Assembly (NCBI RefSeq): GCF_003287935.1 | Contig: NZ_CP030287.1 | Location: 2,134,225-2,198,224, forward strand | Source: Streptomyces sp. ICC1 | GTDB lineage: Bacteria > Actinomycetota > Actinomycetes > Streptomycetales > Streptomycetaceae | DNA: 64,000 bases | Direction: 5' to 3' | In this document: positions 1 through 8,471 of the stretch, one piece after another | Layout: every line of letters starts with the position of its first letter | Position numbering within the stretch: the stretch's first letter is position 1 | The notes under the pieces: model-generated | What the model was told of the DNA's origin: nothing | The model's input: the letters and a program-made list of their open reading frames with translations, nothing else | Databases searched by the model: none | Position numbers and translations under genes: made by a program

Positions 1-392
1 TGCGCCCCGGGGAGCTGATCGGCTTCGTACGGGTGCCGCTGCTGCACGCGCCGCAGGTGTTCCTGAAGGCGACGGGCCGCACCGGACCGGGTCGTGCGGT
101 GGCGTCCGTGGGACTCGTACTGGACCCGGCGCGTCGCGGAGTGCGCTGCGCGATCGGCGCGGTCGCCCCGATGCCGCTGCGCCCGCTCGAAGCCGAGCAG
201 TGGGTGGCTTCGCTGATCGACTGGGACGGGGACCGCAGCCTGGCCCCCGAGGCGCTGGAAGCCTTCGGCGAGTACGTCGCGGCCGCCTGCGTACCCGACC
301 AGGGGGAGCCGGTGGCTCCCGGAGTACTGCATTTGCGGCGGACGGTGGCCGTGTTGGCACGGAGGGCCCTGGGGAGGGCGCTGAGCTCATGA
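1..392 (+). CDS. FAD-binding subunit of a xanthine dehydrogenase/CO dehydrogenase-type oxidoreductase (C-terminal part)
   Basis: The open frame runs in from before the window (first full codon at 3), so only about the last 129 residues are visible. The residues match the C-terminal domain of the FAD subunit (CoxM/XdhB family), which carries electrons from the iron-sulfur subunit to FAD. It begins near GELIGFVRVP and contains the usual FLKATGRTGPGRAVASVG stretch. No FAD-binding motif is visible because the N-terminal half lies outside. The stop overlaps the next start (ATGA at 389-392), which is typical translational coupling inside an operon of three molybdenum-hydroxylase subunits. Family assignment is by motif and context; the substrate is unknown. 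Confidence 0.8.
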   Translation, partial: RPGELIGFVRVPLLHAPQVFLKATGRTGPGRAVASVGLVLDPARRGVRCAIGAVAPMPLRPLEAEQWVASLIDWDGDRSLAPEALEAFGEYVAAACVPDQGEPVAPGVLHLRRTVAVLARRALGRALSS

Positions 393-2215
393 GTGAGAAC
401 GAGAACACGGGCCCCGCGTGGGGCTGGGAGCCGGTGCCGCACGGCGGCGAGTACGACTCCGACGCGACGGCCTTCGTGAAGCTGCCGCAGGACATGCTCG
501 ACGCGCTCGGCACCGGGGAGCCGCTGGCCGCTCCCGGGCACGGCTACGTGCCGCCGCCGATGATCGTGCCGCTGGGCACGGCGAGCACCGACCCGTCGGC
601 CACCGGCACCTGGACGATGCCCGTGCAGTGGCCCGAGGCGGGCGCCCCGGCCCCGGCCGACGCGGGCGCGGGTGCCGCGGCCGTCGCCGGTCACGCGGCC
701 GCCCAGGCCGTCGCCGCGCGGGCCCCGATCCCGGCCTCGGTGCCGCTCCCGGCCTCGGTGGCCGCGGCGTTCGCCGAGCCCGCCCCGGAGCCGGCCGCGG
801 AGGCCGCCCGGACGAACGCCGGCGGCGCGCACGAATCGAGCGAGACCGCCGAGTGGCACTTCCCCGAAGCCGCCGCGAGCGATGTGTGGACACCGGGCGG
901 GACGGGCGACACGGGCAGCTTCGGGCAGCTCGCGGCGTCGGCCGACTGGAGCCAGGCCCCCGCGACCCTGCCGGGCGGGGCCGCGGCGCCGTGGGCGAGC
1001 CACCCCGACTTCGAGGGCGCGCGCGGATACGCGGCGCAGCAGCCGGGCCAGGACGCCCTGAGTTCGGGGGCGCTGCCGGGTGCTCCCGCCGCGGCGTCCG
1101 GATCCGGCGCCGGCGGCTTCGCGGGCGGCCCGGGACGCGGACCGCGCGTGCTGGGCGGCCCGGGGGTCGGTACGCCGCTCCCGGCGGAGTCCGCGGGCCC
1201 CGAGGGGGAGCCGGCCTACCCGGCCCCGCACGACATCGAAGCCGCCCACGGCCCGGCGCGGATCCCGGTGACGGGGGAGCGGCCGCATCCGGGGACCGAG
1301 GCGGAGGCCGCCGAGGCGCCGGAGGCCGGGGCCGCCGGAGCCGTGCCCGAGGGTGCGCACGCGGAGGCGGCCGGGGACGCGCACACCTACGGCGGAGCCG
1401 GGGCCGCGCTCGCACCGGGTTCGGACACCGCCGACAGCGCTGTCGCGACCGCCTCGGCGGAGCAGGCCGCAGGGGCGGGGTCCGAGGGGGCGACGTACGG
1501 CGAAGAGGACACGGATGCGGCGGACGCCGCGGCCGACGCCCACCACGAGCACCCGCCGGCCTCCTACGTCCTGCGCGTCAACGGCGCCGACCGCCCGGTC
1601 ACCGGCGCCTGGATCGGCGAGTCCCTCCTCTACGTGCTGCGCGAGCGCCTCGGCCTCGCCGGCGCCAAGGACGGCTGCTCGCAGGGCGAGTGCGGGGCGT
1701 GCGCCGTGCAGGTCGACGGCCGGCTCGTCGCCTCCTGCCTCGTCCCGGCGGCGACGGCGGCGGGCAGCGAGGTCCGCACCGTGGAAGGTCTCGCGACCGA
1801 CGGGGAACTGTCGGACGTGCAGCAGGCGTTGTGCAGGTCGGGTGCGGTGCAGTGCGGGTTCTGCGTGCCCGGCATGGCGATGACCATCCACGACCTGCTC
1901 GAAGGCAACCACGCCCCGAGCGAGCTGGAGACCCGCCAGGCCCTGTGCGGCAACCTCTGCCGCTGCTCGGGCTATTCGGGCGTCATCGACGCCGTGCGCG
2001 AGGTGGCTGCCGAGCGCGAGGCGGCGTCGGAAGCGGCCGCGGCGGCCTCGGCCGAGGCGCGGATCCCGCACCAGGCCCCGCCCGGCGAGGGCGGCGTCCA
2101 CGGAATGCCGGGCATGCCCGGGAACCAGGGCACGCAGGGCCACTACGGCAACCAGGGCAACCAGGGCAACCAAGGCCTGCACGGGCACGGCAACCAGCAG
2201 GGAGGCACGGCGTGA
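389..2215 (+). CDS. [2Fe-2S] subunit of molybdenum hydroxylase with very long N-terminal extension
   Basis: 608 residues from the ATG that overlaps the upstream stop. Only residues about 390-545 are the conserved [2Fe-2S] protein. A plant-ferredoxin-type cluster has the motif CSQGECGACAVQV and a later Cys. The second, all-helical cluster domain has CGFCVPGM and CGNLCRCSGYSG. These two clusters pass electrons from the molybdenum cofactor to FAD. The first 385 residues or so are low-complexity Ala/Pro/Gly/Glu-rich sequence. The last 30 or so are Gly/Asn/Gln-rich. Typical family members are about 160-200 residues, so this one is roughly three times the usual size. The stop overlaps the next gene (GTGA at 2212). 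The role of the extension is unknown. Confidence 0.85.
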   Translation: MSENENTGPAWGWEPVPHGGEYDSDATAFVKLPQDMLDALGTGEPLAAPGHGYVPPPMIVPLGTASTDPSATGTWTMPVQWPEAGAPAPADAGAGAAAVAGHAAAQAVAARAPIPASVPLPASVAAAFAEPAPEPAAEAARTNAGGAHESSETAEWHFPEAAASDVWTPGGTGDTGSFGQLAASADWSQAPATLPGGAAAPWASHPDFEGARGYAAQQPGQDALSSGALPGAPAAASGSGAGGFAGGPGRGPRVLGGPGVGTPLPAESAGPEGEPAYPAPHDIEAAHGPARIPVTGERPHPGTEAEAAEAPEAGAAGAVPEGAHAEAAGDAHTYGGAGAALAPGSDTADSAVATASAEQAAGAGSEGATYGEEDTDAADAAADAHHEHPPASYVLRVNGADRPVTGAWIGESLLYVLRERLGLAGAKDGCSQGECGACAVQVDGRLVASCLVPAATAAGSEVRTVEGLATDGELSDVQQALCRSGAVQCGFCVPGMAMTIHDLLEGNHAPSELETRQALCGNLCRCSGYSGVIDAVREVAAEREAASEAAAAASAEARIPHQAPPGEGGVHGMPGMPGNQGTQGHYGNQGNQGNQGLHGHGNQQGGTA

Positions 2216-4569
2216 GCGCCCACGACGCGGCCACGGCATCGGCGCTCTCCGGGTCCACCGGGTCCACCGGGGTCTCCGCGGCGCCCCCCGAGGGCACGGA
2301 CCCCGCCGCGCGGGAAGTCCCGCGCGGCATCGGCGCGTCCGTCCCGGCCACCGACACCCGCGCCAAGACCGAGGGCACCTTCCCCTACGCCGCCGACCTG
2401 TGGGCCGAGGGCCTCCTGTGGGCAGCCGTGCTGCGCTCCCCGCACGCCCACGCCCGCATCCTGTCCATCGACACCACGGCCGCCACCGAGATGCCCGGCG
2501 TGCGCGCCGTCGTCACCCACGCCGACGTCCCCGGCGCCACCACGCACGGCCGCCGCATCGCCGACCGGCCCGTCTTCGCGCACGACGTGGTCCGCCACCA
2601 CGGCGAGCCTATCGCCGCCGTCGCCGCCGACCACCCGGACACCGCACGCCTCGCGGCCGCCGCGATCGCCGTCGAGTACGAGCTCCTCGACCCGGTCACC
2701 GACCCCGAACAGGCCTTCGGCGCCCCCGCCCTGCACCCCGACGGCAACCTGATCCGGCACATCCCGCTGCGCTACGGCGACCCGGAGGCCACCGGCGAAG
2801 TCGTCGTCGAGGGCCTCTACCGCATCGGCCGCCAGGACCCCGCGCCCATCGGCGCCGAGGCCGGGCTGGCCGTGCCGCGCCCCGACGGCGGCGTGGAGAT
2901 CTACACCGCCTCCACCGACCCGCACACCGACCGCGACCTCGCCGCCGCCTGCTTCGGACTCGAACCGGACCGCGTGCGCGTCGTCGTCACCGGCGTCCCG
3001 GGCGCGACGGCCGACCGCGAGGACGCCGCCTTCCAGCTCCCGCTGGGCCTCCTCGCCCTGCGCACCGGCTGCCCGGTGAAGCTGGCCGCCACCCGCGAGG
3101 AGTCCTTCCTCGGCCACCCCCACCGCCACCCGACGCTGCTGCGCTACCGCCACCACGCGGACGCGGACGGCCGCCTGGTCAAGGTCGAGGCCCAGATCCT
3201 GATGGACGGCGGCGCCTACGCCGACGCCTCCTCGGAGTCCCTCGCGGCGGCCGTGGCCTTCGCGTGCGGCCCGTACGTCGTCCCGCACGCCTTCGTCGAG
3301 GGCTGGGCGGTCCGTACGAACAACCCGCCGTCGGGCCACGTGCGCGGCGAAGGCGCCATGCAGGTCTGCGCGGCGTACGAGGGCCAGATGGACAAGCTCG
3401 CCGCCGCCCTCGGCATAGACGGCGCGGAACTGCGCCTGCGCAACGTCCTGGCCACCGGCGACCTGCTGCCCACCGGGCAGACGGTCACCTGCCCCGCCCC
3501 CGTCGCCGAACTGCTGCGCGCGGTCCGCGACTACGAGCTCCCGCCGCTCCCGAAGGACACCCCGGAGGAGGACTGGCTGCTCCCCGGCGGCCTGGAGGGC
3601 GCGGGCGAGCCGGGCGCGGTGCGGCGCGGAGTCGGGTACGGGGTCGGCATGGTCCACATGCTCGGCGCGGAGGGCACCGACGAGGTGTCCACGGCCACGG
3701 TCAAGGTGGTCGGCGGCACCGCGACGGTCATCTGCGCGGCCGTCGACACCGGCCAGGGCTTCTCCACGCTCGCCCGCCAGATCGTCCAGGAGACCCTGGG
3801 CGTGGACGAGGTCGTCGTGGCCCCGGTCGACACCGACCAGCCGCCGGCGGGTCCCTCGGCGCACGGCCGCCACACGTGGGTCTCGGGCGGCGCGGTGGAG
3901 CGGGCGGCGAAGATGGTCCGCACCCAGCTCCTCCAGCCGATGGCCCACAAGCTCGGCATGTCCACGGAGCTCCTGCAGATCGCGGACGGCCGGATCACCT
4001 CGTACGACGGCGCCTTCTCCACGACGGTCGCCGAGGCGATGGAGGGCAAGGAACTCTGGGCGACGGCCCAGTGCCGCCCCCACCCGACCGAGCCGCTGGA
4101 CGCGGACGGGCAGGGCGACGCCTTCGTCGGCCTCGCCTTCTGCGCGATCCGCGCGGTGGTGGACGTGGACATCGAGCTGGGCTCGGTCCGCGTCGTCGAA
4201 CTCGCGGTCGCCCAGGACGTGGGCCGCGTCCTCAACCCCCGCCAGCTGGCGGCCCGCATCGAGGCGGGCGTCATCCAGGGCGTCGGGGCGTCCCTGACGG
4301 AGAACCTGCGCACGGCCTCCGGCCTGATCCGCCACCCCGACCTGACGGGCTACGCCCTGCCCACGTCGCTGGACGCCCCGACGGTCCGCATCGTCAAGCT
4401 GGTCGAGGAGCGCGACGTGGTGGCCCCCTTCGGGGCCAAGCCGGCGAGCGCCGTCCCGGTGGTCACCTCCCCGGCGGCGGTGGCCTCGGCGGTCCGCGCG
4501 GCCACGGGCCGCCCGGTCAACCGGCTCCCGATCCGCCCCTCGGCGGCAGTGGCATCGCCCAACGCCTGA
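2212..4569 (+). CDS. Molybdopterin-binding subunit of xanthine dehydrogenase-like enzyme, catalytic Glu not conserved
   Basis: 785 residues from the GTG overlapping the previous stop. It has the XDH/CoxL large-subunit fold: an N-terminal a/b-hammerhead domain (LWAAVLRSPHAHARI) and then the cofactor-binding domain. DTGQGFSTLARQ, VRGEGAMQ and DVGRVLNPRQLAARI are recognisable cofactor-pocket segments. Two hallmark sites are altered. The family GGFGGK-type motif reads GVPGATADR near residue 265. The C-terminal GAKGVGE-type motif reads GAKPASAVP, which puts Ala747 where the catalytic glutamate normally sits. It may act on an unusual substrate or not be a canonical hydroxylase. It is the last gene of the operon, followed at once by a strong hairpin. 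The alignment at the Glu site was done by eye. Confidence 0.8.
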   Translation: MSAHDAATASALSGSTGSTGVSAAPPEGTDPAAREVPRGIGASVPATDTRAKTEGTFPYAADLWAEGLLWAAVLRSPHAHARILSIDTTAATEMPGVRAVVTHADVPGATTHGRRIADRPVFAHDVVRHHGEPIAAVAADHPDTARLAAAAIAVEYELLDPVTDPEQAFGAPALHPDGNLIRHIPLRYGDPEATGEVVVEGLYRIGRQDPAPIGAEAGLAVPRPDGGVEIYTASTDPHTDRDLAAACFGLEPDRVRVVVTGVPGATADREDAAFQLPLGLLALRTGCPVKLAATREESFLGHPHRHPTLLRYRHHADADGRLVKVEAQILMDGGAYADASSESLAAAVAFACGPYVVPHAFVEGWAVRTNNPPSGHVRGEGAMQVCAAYEGQMDKLAAALGIDGAELRLRNVLATGDLLPTGQTVTCPAPVAELLRAVRDYELPPLPKDTPEEDWLLPGGLEGAGEPGAVRRGVGYGVGMVHMLGAEGTDEVSTATVKVVGGTATVICAAVDTGQGFSTLARQIVQETLGVDEVVVAPVDTDQPPAGPSAHGRHTWVSGGAVERAAKMVRTQLLQPMAHKLGMSTELLQIADGRITSYDGAFSTTVAEAMEGKELWATAQCRPHPTEPLDADGQGDAFVGLAFCAIRAVVDVDIELGSVRVVELAVAQDVGRVLNPRQLAARIEAGVIQGVGASLTENLRTASGLIRHPDLTGYALPTSLDAPTVRIVKLVEERDVVAPFGAKPASAVPVVTSPAAVASAVRAATGRPVNRLPIRPSAAVASPNA

Positions 4570-4585
4570 CCCAAGGCCCGGACCC

Positions 4586-4606
4586 GCGGCCGGCCCCGCC
4601 GGCCGC
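4586..4606 (+). terminator. GC-rich terminator hairpin after the oxidoreductase operon
   Basis: A perfect 9-bp inverted repeat (GCGGCCGGC, 4586-4594, with its complement at 4598-4606) around a CCC loop, 16 nt after the stop codon. There is no T-tract, as is usual for Streptomyces terminators. Confidence 0.6.
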
Positions 4607-5009
4607 GGCCGGGCGCCTTGGCGTCCGGGCACCCGCTTCGCCTGATTGTCTTGGCACGCCAGAAGCCCACTCGATGAAGAAGCAGAGCAACGGGGCCTGT
4701 GAGAAGCGTCGCCTGGGCCCCGCTCGGTGGTGTTGAGAGACCTGATGAGGTTCTCGCCTCGCCCAACCATTAGTTCTAAAGCCGCAGTTCAGAGCCACTG
4801 TATTGACGCAATCAATGAATCTGACCACCATGAGGCCTCGGCTGCTCGCCTCTGGGGCGCGCGCCCTGCGAAAGGAATTACCGTGAGCCCGGCACTCCTT
4901 GTGAGTGACCGGGCTTTCTCGTGCTCTGCGACGCACTCTTGACGATGCTCATTCGTGCGGGCGACGCTCGTGCAACCAGACGCAACTGACTCGTCAGGAG
5001 TGCAAGGCC
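4607..5009. other. Non-coding stretch between the oxidoreductase operon and a small island
   Basis: About 400 bases without a convincing gene. It is less GC-rich than its surroundings, for example around 4760-4830, and has a GGGGCC/GGCCCC inverted repeat around 4693-4722. AGGAG at 4996-5000 is the ribosome site of the next gene. I looked here for a copy of the tRNA-Cys 3' end (an att site) and found none. Confidence 0.4.
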
Positions 5010-5255
5010 ATGGCTCTACTGTTCTTCGGCAAGGACCCCAACAGCAACGGCGACAACTGCCCCAGCGTGTGGGTGGACGACACGTCGGCCGATCTCGTCA
5101 TCCAGGGTGTGAAGGCTGACGAGGCCACGCAAACGGAATGCCTCACCGTGGGCGGCATCCCGGACCATGAGGGCGTCGTGCGTATCCCGGTAAGCATGGT
5201 GGACCAGATCAGGAAGGCGTGTGATGAAGCCGAGCAGCGTGCCGCCGTTCGGTGA
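5010..5255 (+). CDS. Small conserved hypothetical protein upstream of DUF6879 gene
   Basis: 81 residues. The ATG at 5010 sits 9 nt after AGGAG, which is why the longer frame from 4905 is rejected. The product is acidic, soluble and without membrane segments. Proteins of this type often precede DUF6879/XRE genes in Streptomyces. The next start lies inside its 3' end (overlap of about 30 nt), so the two are probably translated together. Function unknown; it may be a partner of the regulator encoded at 5773. Confidence 0.65.
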   Translation: MALLFFGKDPNSNGDNCPSVWVDDTSADLVIQGVKADEATQTECLTVGGIPDHEGVVRIPVSMVDQIRKACDEAEQRAAVR

Positions 5256-5748
5256 GCTGATTGCGGGGTGCCAGAGGTCGGCCGTCCACCTGGAGCTGCG
5301 CGACTCGTACGGCATCGCCTCGGAGGACGAGGACTTCGCCATGTGGCGGGAGCTTGGCGGGATCAGCCCCGAGTCGGTCGAGAGCCGCCGCCCGTGGCTC
5401 GACCTGGTGAAGGAAGCCGTCGGCCGTGGCGTCGTCATGCGCCGTGCCCGCATCGTCTCCGTGCCGGTCAGCGCGTACATCCGGTACGAGCACGCGGGTA
5501 CGTACCTGAACGTCGGGGCCGGGGAGTTGATCCGCTGGCTCCCTCGCCCCGAGGCCGCCACGCTCGCTCTTCCGGGTGCCGACTTCTGGCTGTTCGATGA
5601 CCGCCTCATCCGCTTCGGCCACTTCTCCGGCGACGGGTCGTTCGTGGGCCACGAGCTGAACGACGACCCCGAGGTCGTCAAGATGTGCGCCGACGCGTTC
5701 GAGTCGGTCTGGGACCGTTCCACACCCCACGAGGAGTTCACGGTCTGA
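5224..5748 (+). CDS. DUF6879 family protein
   Basis: 174 residues; ATG at 5224 after AGGAAGG (5211-5217), with a GTG three bases upstream as an alternative. The sequence has the DUF6879 pattern: FGELI at the start, then LRDSY, RARIVSVPVSAYIRYEH, LIRWLPRPEA, and a closing WLFDDRLIRFGHFSGDGS stretch. This family sits next to XRE/DUF5753 regulators in Streptomyces, in modules related to the WhiJ/BldB-type developmental loci. Biochemical role unknown; a regulatory accessory or toxin-like role is inference from context. Confidence 0.75.
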   Translation: MKPSSVPPFGELIAGCQRSAVHLELRDSYGIASEDEDFAMWRELGGISPESVESRRPWLDLVKEAVGRGVVMRRARIVSVPVSAYIRYEHAGTYLNVGAGELIRWLPRPEAATLALPGADFWLFDDRLIRFGHFSGDGSFVGHELNDDPEVVKMCADAFESVWDRSTPHEEFTV

Positions 5749-5772
5749 CCCGCGTCAGCCCTCCGCCAGCCC

Positions 5773-6624
5773 ATGCCCAGCTACCAGTCATCCAGCGTCG
5801 AGAACGCACGCAAGGCCGTCGCGGCACGTCTGCGGGAGGTCCGCCTCGACGCTGGGCTGAAAGGGCATGAGCTGGCGGCACGCTGCGGCTGGCACAAGTC
5901 CAAGGTGTCGCGGATCGAGAACGCGATCACGCCCCCGGCCGACGCGGACATCCGCGACTGGTGCGCTGGGTGTGGTGCCGACGACCAGGCTCCGGACATC
6001 ATCGCCACCTCGCGCACGGCTGACTCGATGTACCTGGAGTGGAAGCGTCTCCAGCGAACAGGCCTGCGGCGTCTCCAGGAGTCCCGCGTCCCGCTGTACG
6101 AGCGGACCAAGCTTCATCGCGGCTACGCCTCGCACGTCATGCCCGGCCTGTTCCAGACGCCGGCATACGCATCTGCCCTGCTGGGCGTGATCGGGAGGTT
6201 CCACCGAGCACCGAGAGACATCCCCGAAGCCGTGGCTGCCCGGATGGCGCGAGCCCACGTCCTCCAGGGGGCTGGGCACCGCTTCATCTTCTTGATCGAG
6301 GAAGCCGTCCTGCGGTACCAGATCGGCGACGCGGAGTGCATGGCCGGTCAGCTCGGACACCTGCTGTCGGTCATGTCGCTGCCCGCTGTCTCGGTCGGCG
6401 TGATCCCCTTCGCGGCCAGTGAGCGAAGCATGTGGACCCTGGAGACCTTCGACATCTTCGACGACGAGCGGGTGCATGTGGAACTTCTCACCGCTCAGGT
6501 GACCCTCACCGCGCCCAGCGAAGTGGGCATGTACATGAGGGCCTTCGGGGATCTTCGAGACCTGGCCGTGTACGGCTCGGATGCTCGTGCGTGCGTGGCT
6601 ACCGCCCTCGCGGCGCTGGGCTAA
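5773..6624 (+). CDS. XRE-family regulator with DUF5753 sensor domain
   Basis: 283 residues. The N-terminal XRE helix-turn-helix is seen at residues about 12-65 (LREVRLDAGLKGHELAARCG, then HKSKVSRIENAITPP). The DUF5753 ligand-binding-like domain follows (MPGLFQTPAYASALL, FLIEEAVLRYQIG, GVIPFAASERSMWTLE). It probably represses or activates the neighbouring DUF6879 module, as WhiJ-like regulators do. The start is 24 nt after the previous stop with no strong ribosome site, consistent with coupled translation. Confidence 0.85.
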   Translation: MPSYQSSSVENARKAVAARLREVRLDAGLKGHELAARCGWHKSKVSRIENAITPPADADIRDWCAGCGADDQAPDIIATSRTADSMYLEWKRLQRTGLRRLQESRVPLYERTKLHRGYASHVMPGLFQTPAYASALLGVIGRFHRAPRDIPEAVAARMARAHVLQGAGHRFIFLIEEAVLRYQIGDAECMAGQLGHLLSVMSLPAVSVGVIPFAASERSMWTLETFDIFDDERVHVELLTAQVTLTAPSEVGMYMRAFGDLRDLAVYGSDARACVATALAALG

Positions 6625-6653
6625 GAAGTCGCGTGCAACTGCGTAGAACTCTC

Positions 6654-6683
6654 TTGGGCCTGGGCATGATCAATTCCTAGCGT
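6654..6683 (+). promoter_or_regulatory. Possible promoter for the two small genes at 6715 and 6921
   Basis: TTGGGC at 6654-6659 and TAGCGT at 6678-6683, separated by 18 nt. The -10 fits TANNNT; the -35 is only a partial match. Found by eye. Confidence 0.35.
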
Positions 6684-6714
6684 TGTCGTCAGTAGACGAC
6701 GCGAGGAGTCGGAC

Positions 6715-6921
6715 ATGACCCAGTCGAGGAAAGAACCCAGGACCTACCAAGCGATGATGGAGGAGCTGCCGCTCCGTCTGGAGCCGGACCCCGATCCGGT
6801 GGAGGGTTGCGCTGGCTGCGTCGAGCTGGTGGCGGCGCGAGACCGGGCCTACACGGGCGGCGACTGGACCACCGTGACCGACTGCAACATCTTCATTCGC
6901 CGTCACCCGATCGGCCACTGA
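6715..6921 (+). CDS. Small hypothetical protein
   Basis: 68 residues; ATG preceded by AGGAG 6 nt upstream. It contains a CAGCVEL pair of cysteines and no membrane segment. The stop overlaps the next start (TGATG at 6919-6923), so it is co-translated with the Cys-rich protein that follows. Not recognised; probably specific to Streptomyces. Confidence 0.55.
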   Translation: MTQSRKEPRTYQAMMEELPLRLEPDPDPVEGCAGCVELVAARDRAYTGGDWTTVTDCNIFIRRHPIGH

Positions 6922-7139
6922 TGGCGACCCCCGCGCAACCCAAGCGGGGACAGAAGCGCCCAGCAGCGAAGCCGAAGCCTGTGGGTCATCCCACGAGCTG
7001 CTGCGGTTACTGCGCCGGGTGGCGTGCCGTCTGGTGCCCAGACTGCGCGGGGTTCACTGGCTGCGTGACCTGCCGCCGCACGTTCAAGGTCCCGTGTCCC
7101 GACTGCTCGGGTGGTCACCTGGAGAAATGGATTCCGTGA
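6921..7139 (+). CDS. Small Cys-rich (zinc-ribbon-like) protein
   Basis: 72 residues, basic N-terminus (PAQPKRGQKRPAAKPKP) and then paired cysteines: SCCGYCAGW, CPDCAGF, CVTCRRTF, CPDCSGG. The spacing suggests two zinc-binding knuckles. It shares a start/stop overlap with the 6715 gene and is followed by a strong terminator. Function unknown; nucleic-acid binding is inference from the basic tail and zinc knuckles. Confidence 0.6.
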   Translation: MATPAQPKRGQKRPAAKPKPVGHPTSCCGYCAGWRAVWCPDCAGFTGCVTCRRTFKVPCPDCSGGHLEKWIP

Positions 7140-7144
7140 CGGGC

Positions 7145-7175
7145 GGGTGTGGAAGAGATGGGGTCTTCCGCACCC
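7145..7175 (+). terminator. Terminator hairpin
   Basis: A 12-bp stem (GGGTGTGGAAGA, 7145-7156, pairing with 7164-7175, one G-U) and a 7-nt loop, starting 5 nt after the stop of the Cys-rich gene. Confidence 0.7.
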
Positions 7176-7299
7176 ACCGTTAGTGTGCGTGCTCGGCCGC
7201 TGGTCAGTACCTGTCGCCCAGGGCCTGGACCGCGTTCACGGCACGGTTGCTCGGCCCACGTATCTGGTGACGAGAGCCCGCACAACTGAACTACGTCCA

Positions 7300-7323
7300 G
7301 GGCAGCCGCTTTTGCGGCTGCCC
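7300..7323. terminator. Second hairpin between 7139 and 7411
   Basis: Perfect 10-bp inverted repeat (GGGCAGCCGC at 7300-7309, complement at 7314-7323) around TTTT. It may terminate read-through or act in the leader of the 7411 gene. Confidence 0.5.
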
Positions 7324-7410
7324 ACGGGCCAGTTAACCACCGAGGCGTTCGAGCATCGCCCGGACCAGCGGACTGGCGCCACGGGCCGGTGAGTACGAAA
7401 ATCACCAGCC

Positions 7411-8247
7411 ATGTCCGACACTTTCTGGACCGCGCTCTCCGCGACTGCCACAGCGGCCGCCTTCTTCGCGGTCACCTGGCGGTCGATTCTCACTCGCCGT
7501 GCTCTTGGGACGGCACAACAGGCTCTTGCCACTGCCGATCAGGCCCTCATTGCCTCTCAAGCTGTAGCGCTGGACGCGGCCCGTACGCGGCTGGACGGGC
7601 AGGCGCCGACTGTCAGTGTCCGAATCCACGAAGTGCCGTGGCCACCGCTCGCCTGGACGCCCCACGGCATGCCGGTGAACCCGTGGCCTAACGGGTACGA
7701 GTGGCACTTCCCCGCCATGCAGGAAGAGCGAATCGTCCTCCAGGCATGCATCGAGGTGCAGAACCACGCTCAATCTCATGTCACTCTCGACTGCCAGGGT
7801 GACTTGTACGTCGCGGTTGAGCAGAGGCCGACCGCGGCGGGCTCCAGCCTGTTGTTCCCTGAGCAGCGGGTTCGTCGTCTCTTCTTGCAGAAGGACTTCA
7901 CCATCAAGGAGCTTTCGGAGAACTACGAAGCGCAACAGGCGGGGCGCCCACTACCCCACCGAGTAGAGGGAAGCATCACTGTCCATGATGGCCGCGACAA
8001 CGGTGTGACTGACGCGTGGGACCTTGAGTTGACCGGGTGCCCCGTCCGGCCAGTGGAAGAACGCCAAGGACTGTGGGTCGTGGCTGCCAGCAGTCTTCCG
8101 GGTGACTCTGGGGCGGACCTGTTGGAGTACGAAGTCCAGCCACCCCGAAGGCGTATCTACTGGGTCTCCAGGCAGCGTGGGGAGCAGCTACCGGAGCCGA
8201 CCTTCACTATCAATGTGCCGGGTGAGTTGCCAGCCATCCAGTCGTAG
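7411..8247 (+). CDS. Membrane-anchored hypothetical protein
   Basis: 278 residues. One N-terminal hydrophobic segment (about residues 6-22, ALSATATAAAFFAVTW) is followed by a short Ala/Gln-rich helix and a soluble domain of about 210 residues without a motif I recognise. Codon use is less GC-biased than that of the flanking chromosomal genes, and the gene lies just before tRNA-Cys, so it may be horizontally acquired. Similar single-anchor proteins occur in Streptomyces islands. Function unknown. Confidence 0.6.
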   Translation: MSDTFWTALSATATAAAFFAVTWRSILTRRALGTAQQALATADQALIASQAVALDAARTRLDGQAPTVSVRIHEVPWPPLAWTPHGMPVNPWPNGYEWHFPAMQEERIVLQACIEVQNHAQSHVTLDCQGDLYVAVEQRPTAAGSSLLFPEQRVRRLFLQKDFTIKELSENYEAQQAGRPLPHRVEGSITVHDGRDNGVTDAWDLELTGCPVRPVEERQGLWVVAASSLPGDSGADLLEYEVQPPRRRIYWVSRQRGEQLPEPTFTINVPGELPAIQS

Positions 8248-8342
8248 CTCCTGCCGCCGCTTGCCTTCGGCCGGCCTGCCCCACCCGGCGGTGGGGGCGT
8301 GCTCTTGGCGCAACTGAGACGGAAACTGAGACGAACGGCCAA

Positions 8343-8374
8343 ATGGGCGGCACCCCGTGTGGGGTGCCGCCCAT
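8343..8374 (-). terminator. Strong terminator downstream of tRNA-Cys (may work both ways)
   Basis: Perfect 14-bp stem (ATGGGCGGCACCCC at 8343-8356, complement at 8361-8374) with a GTGT loop, 25 nt beyond the tRNA 3' end on the minus strand. A direct repeat of ACTGAGACG with 11-bp spacing lies next to it at 8314-8333. Confidence 0.75.
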
Positions 8375-8399
8375 CCGTTTTGGCTGGTCGGGCCATCAG

Positions 8400-8471
8400 A
8401 AGCCGTGACCGGAATCGAACCGGCGTAACTCGCTTTGCAGGCGAGTCCCTCAACCACTCGGGCACACGGCT
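8400..8471 (-). tRNA. tRNA-Cys (anticodon GCA)
   Basis: Read on the minus strand it folds as a complete cloverleaf. The 7-bp acceptor is AGCCGTG with CACGGCT. The D stem is CCC/GGG. The anticodon stem is CTCGC/GCGAG around loop CTGCAAA, giving anticodon GCA. The T arm is GCCGG, loop TTCGATT, then CCGGT. The discriminator base is U, as expected for tRNA-Cys. CCA is not encoded. Confidence 0.95.

Noticed and set aside
387..1415. Long minus-strand open frame opposite the iron-sulfur subunit
   Set aside because: Arg/Pro-rich antisense frame produced by GC-rich codon bias; the plus strand carries clear cluster motifs and coupled starts.
2143..4770. 875-codon minus-strand frame across the molybdopterin subunit gene
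   Set aside because: Mirror of a real gene; composition is typical of a shadow frame and no family motif is visible.
8312..8400. Possible att site or integrase remnant at the 3' end of tRNA-Cys, marked by the ACTGAGACG direct repeat
   Set aside because: No duplicate of the tRNA 3' end was found at the left edge of the 4.6-8.3 kb island (only about 8 bp, CAGAAGCC, near 4650), and no integrase gene is present there.
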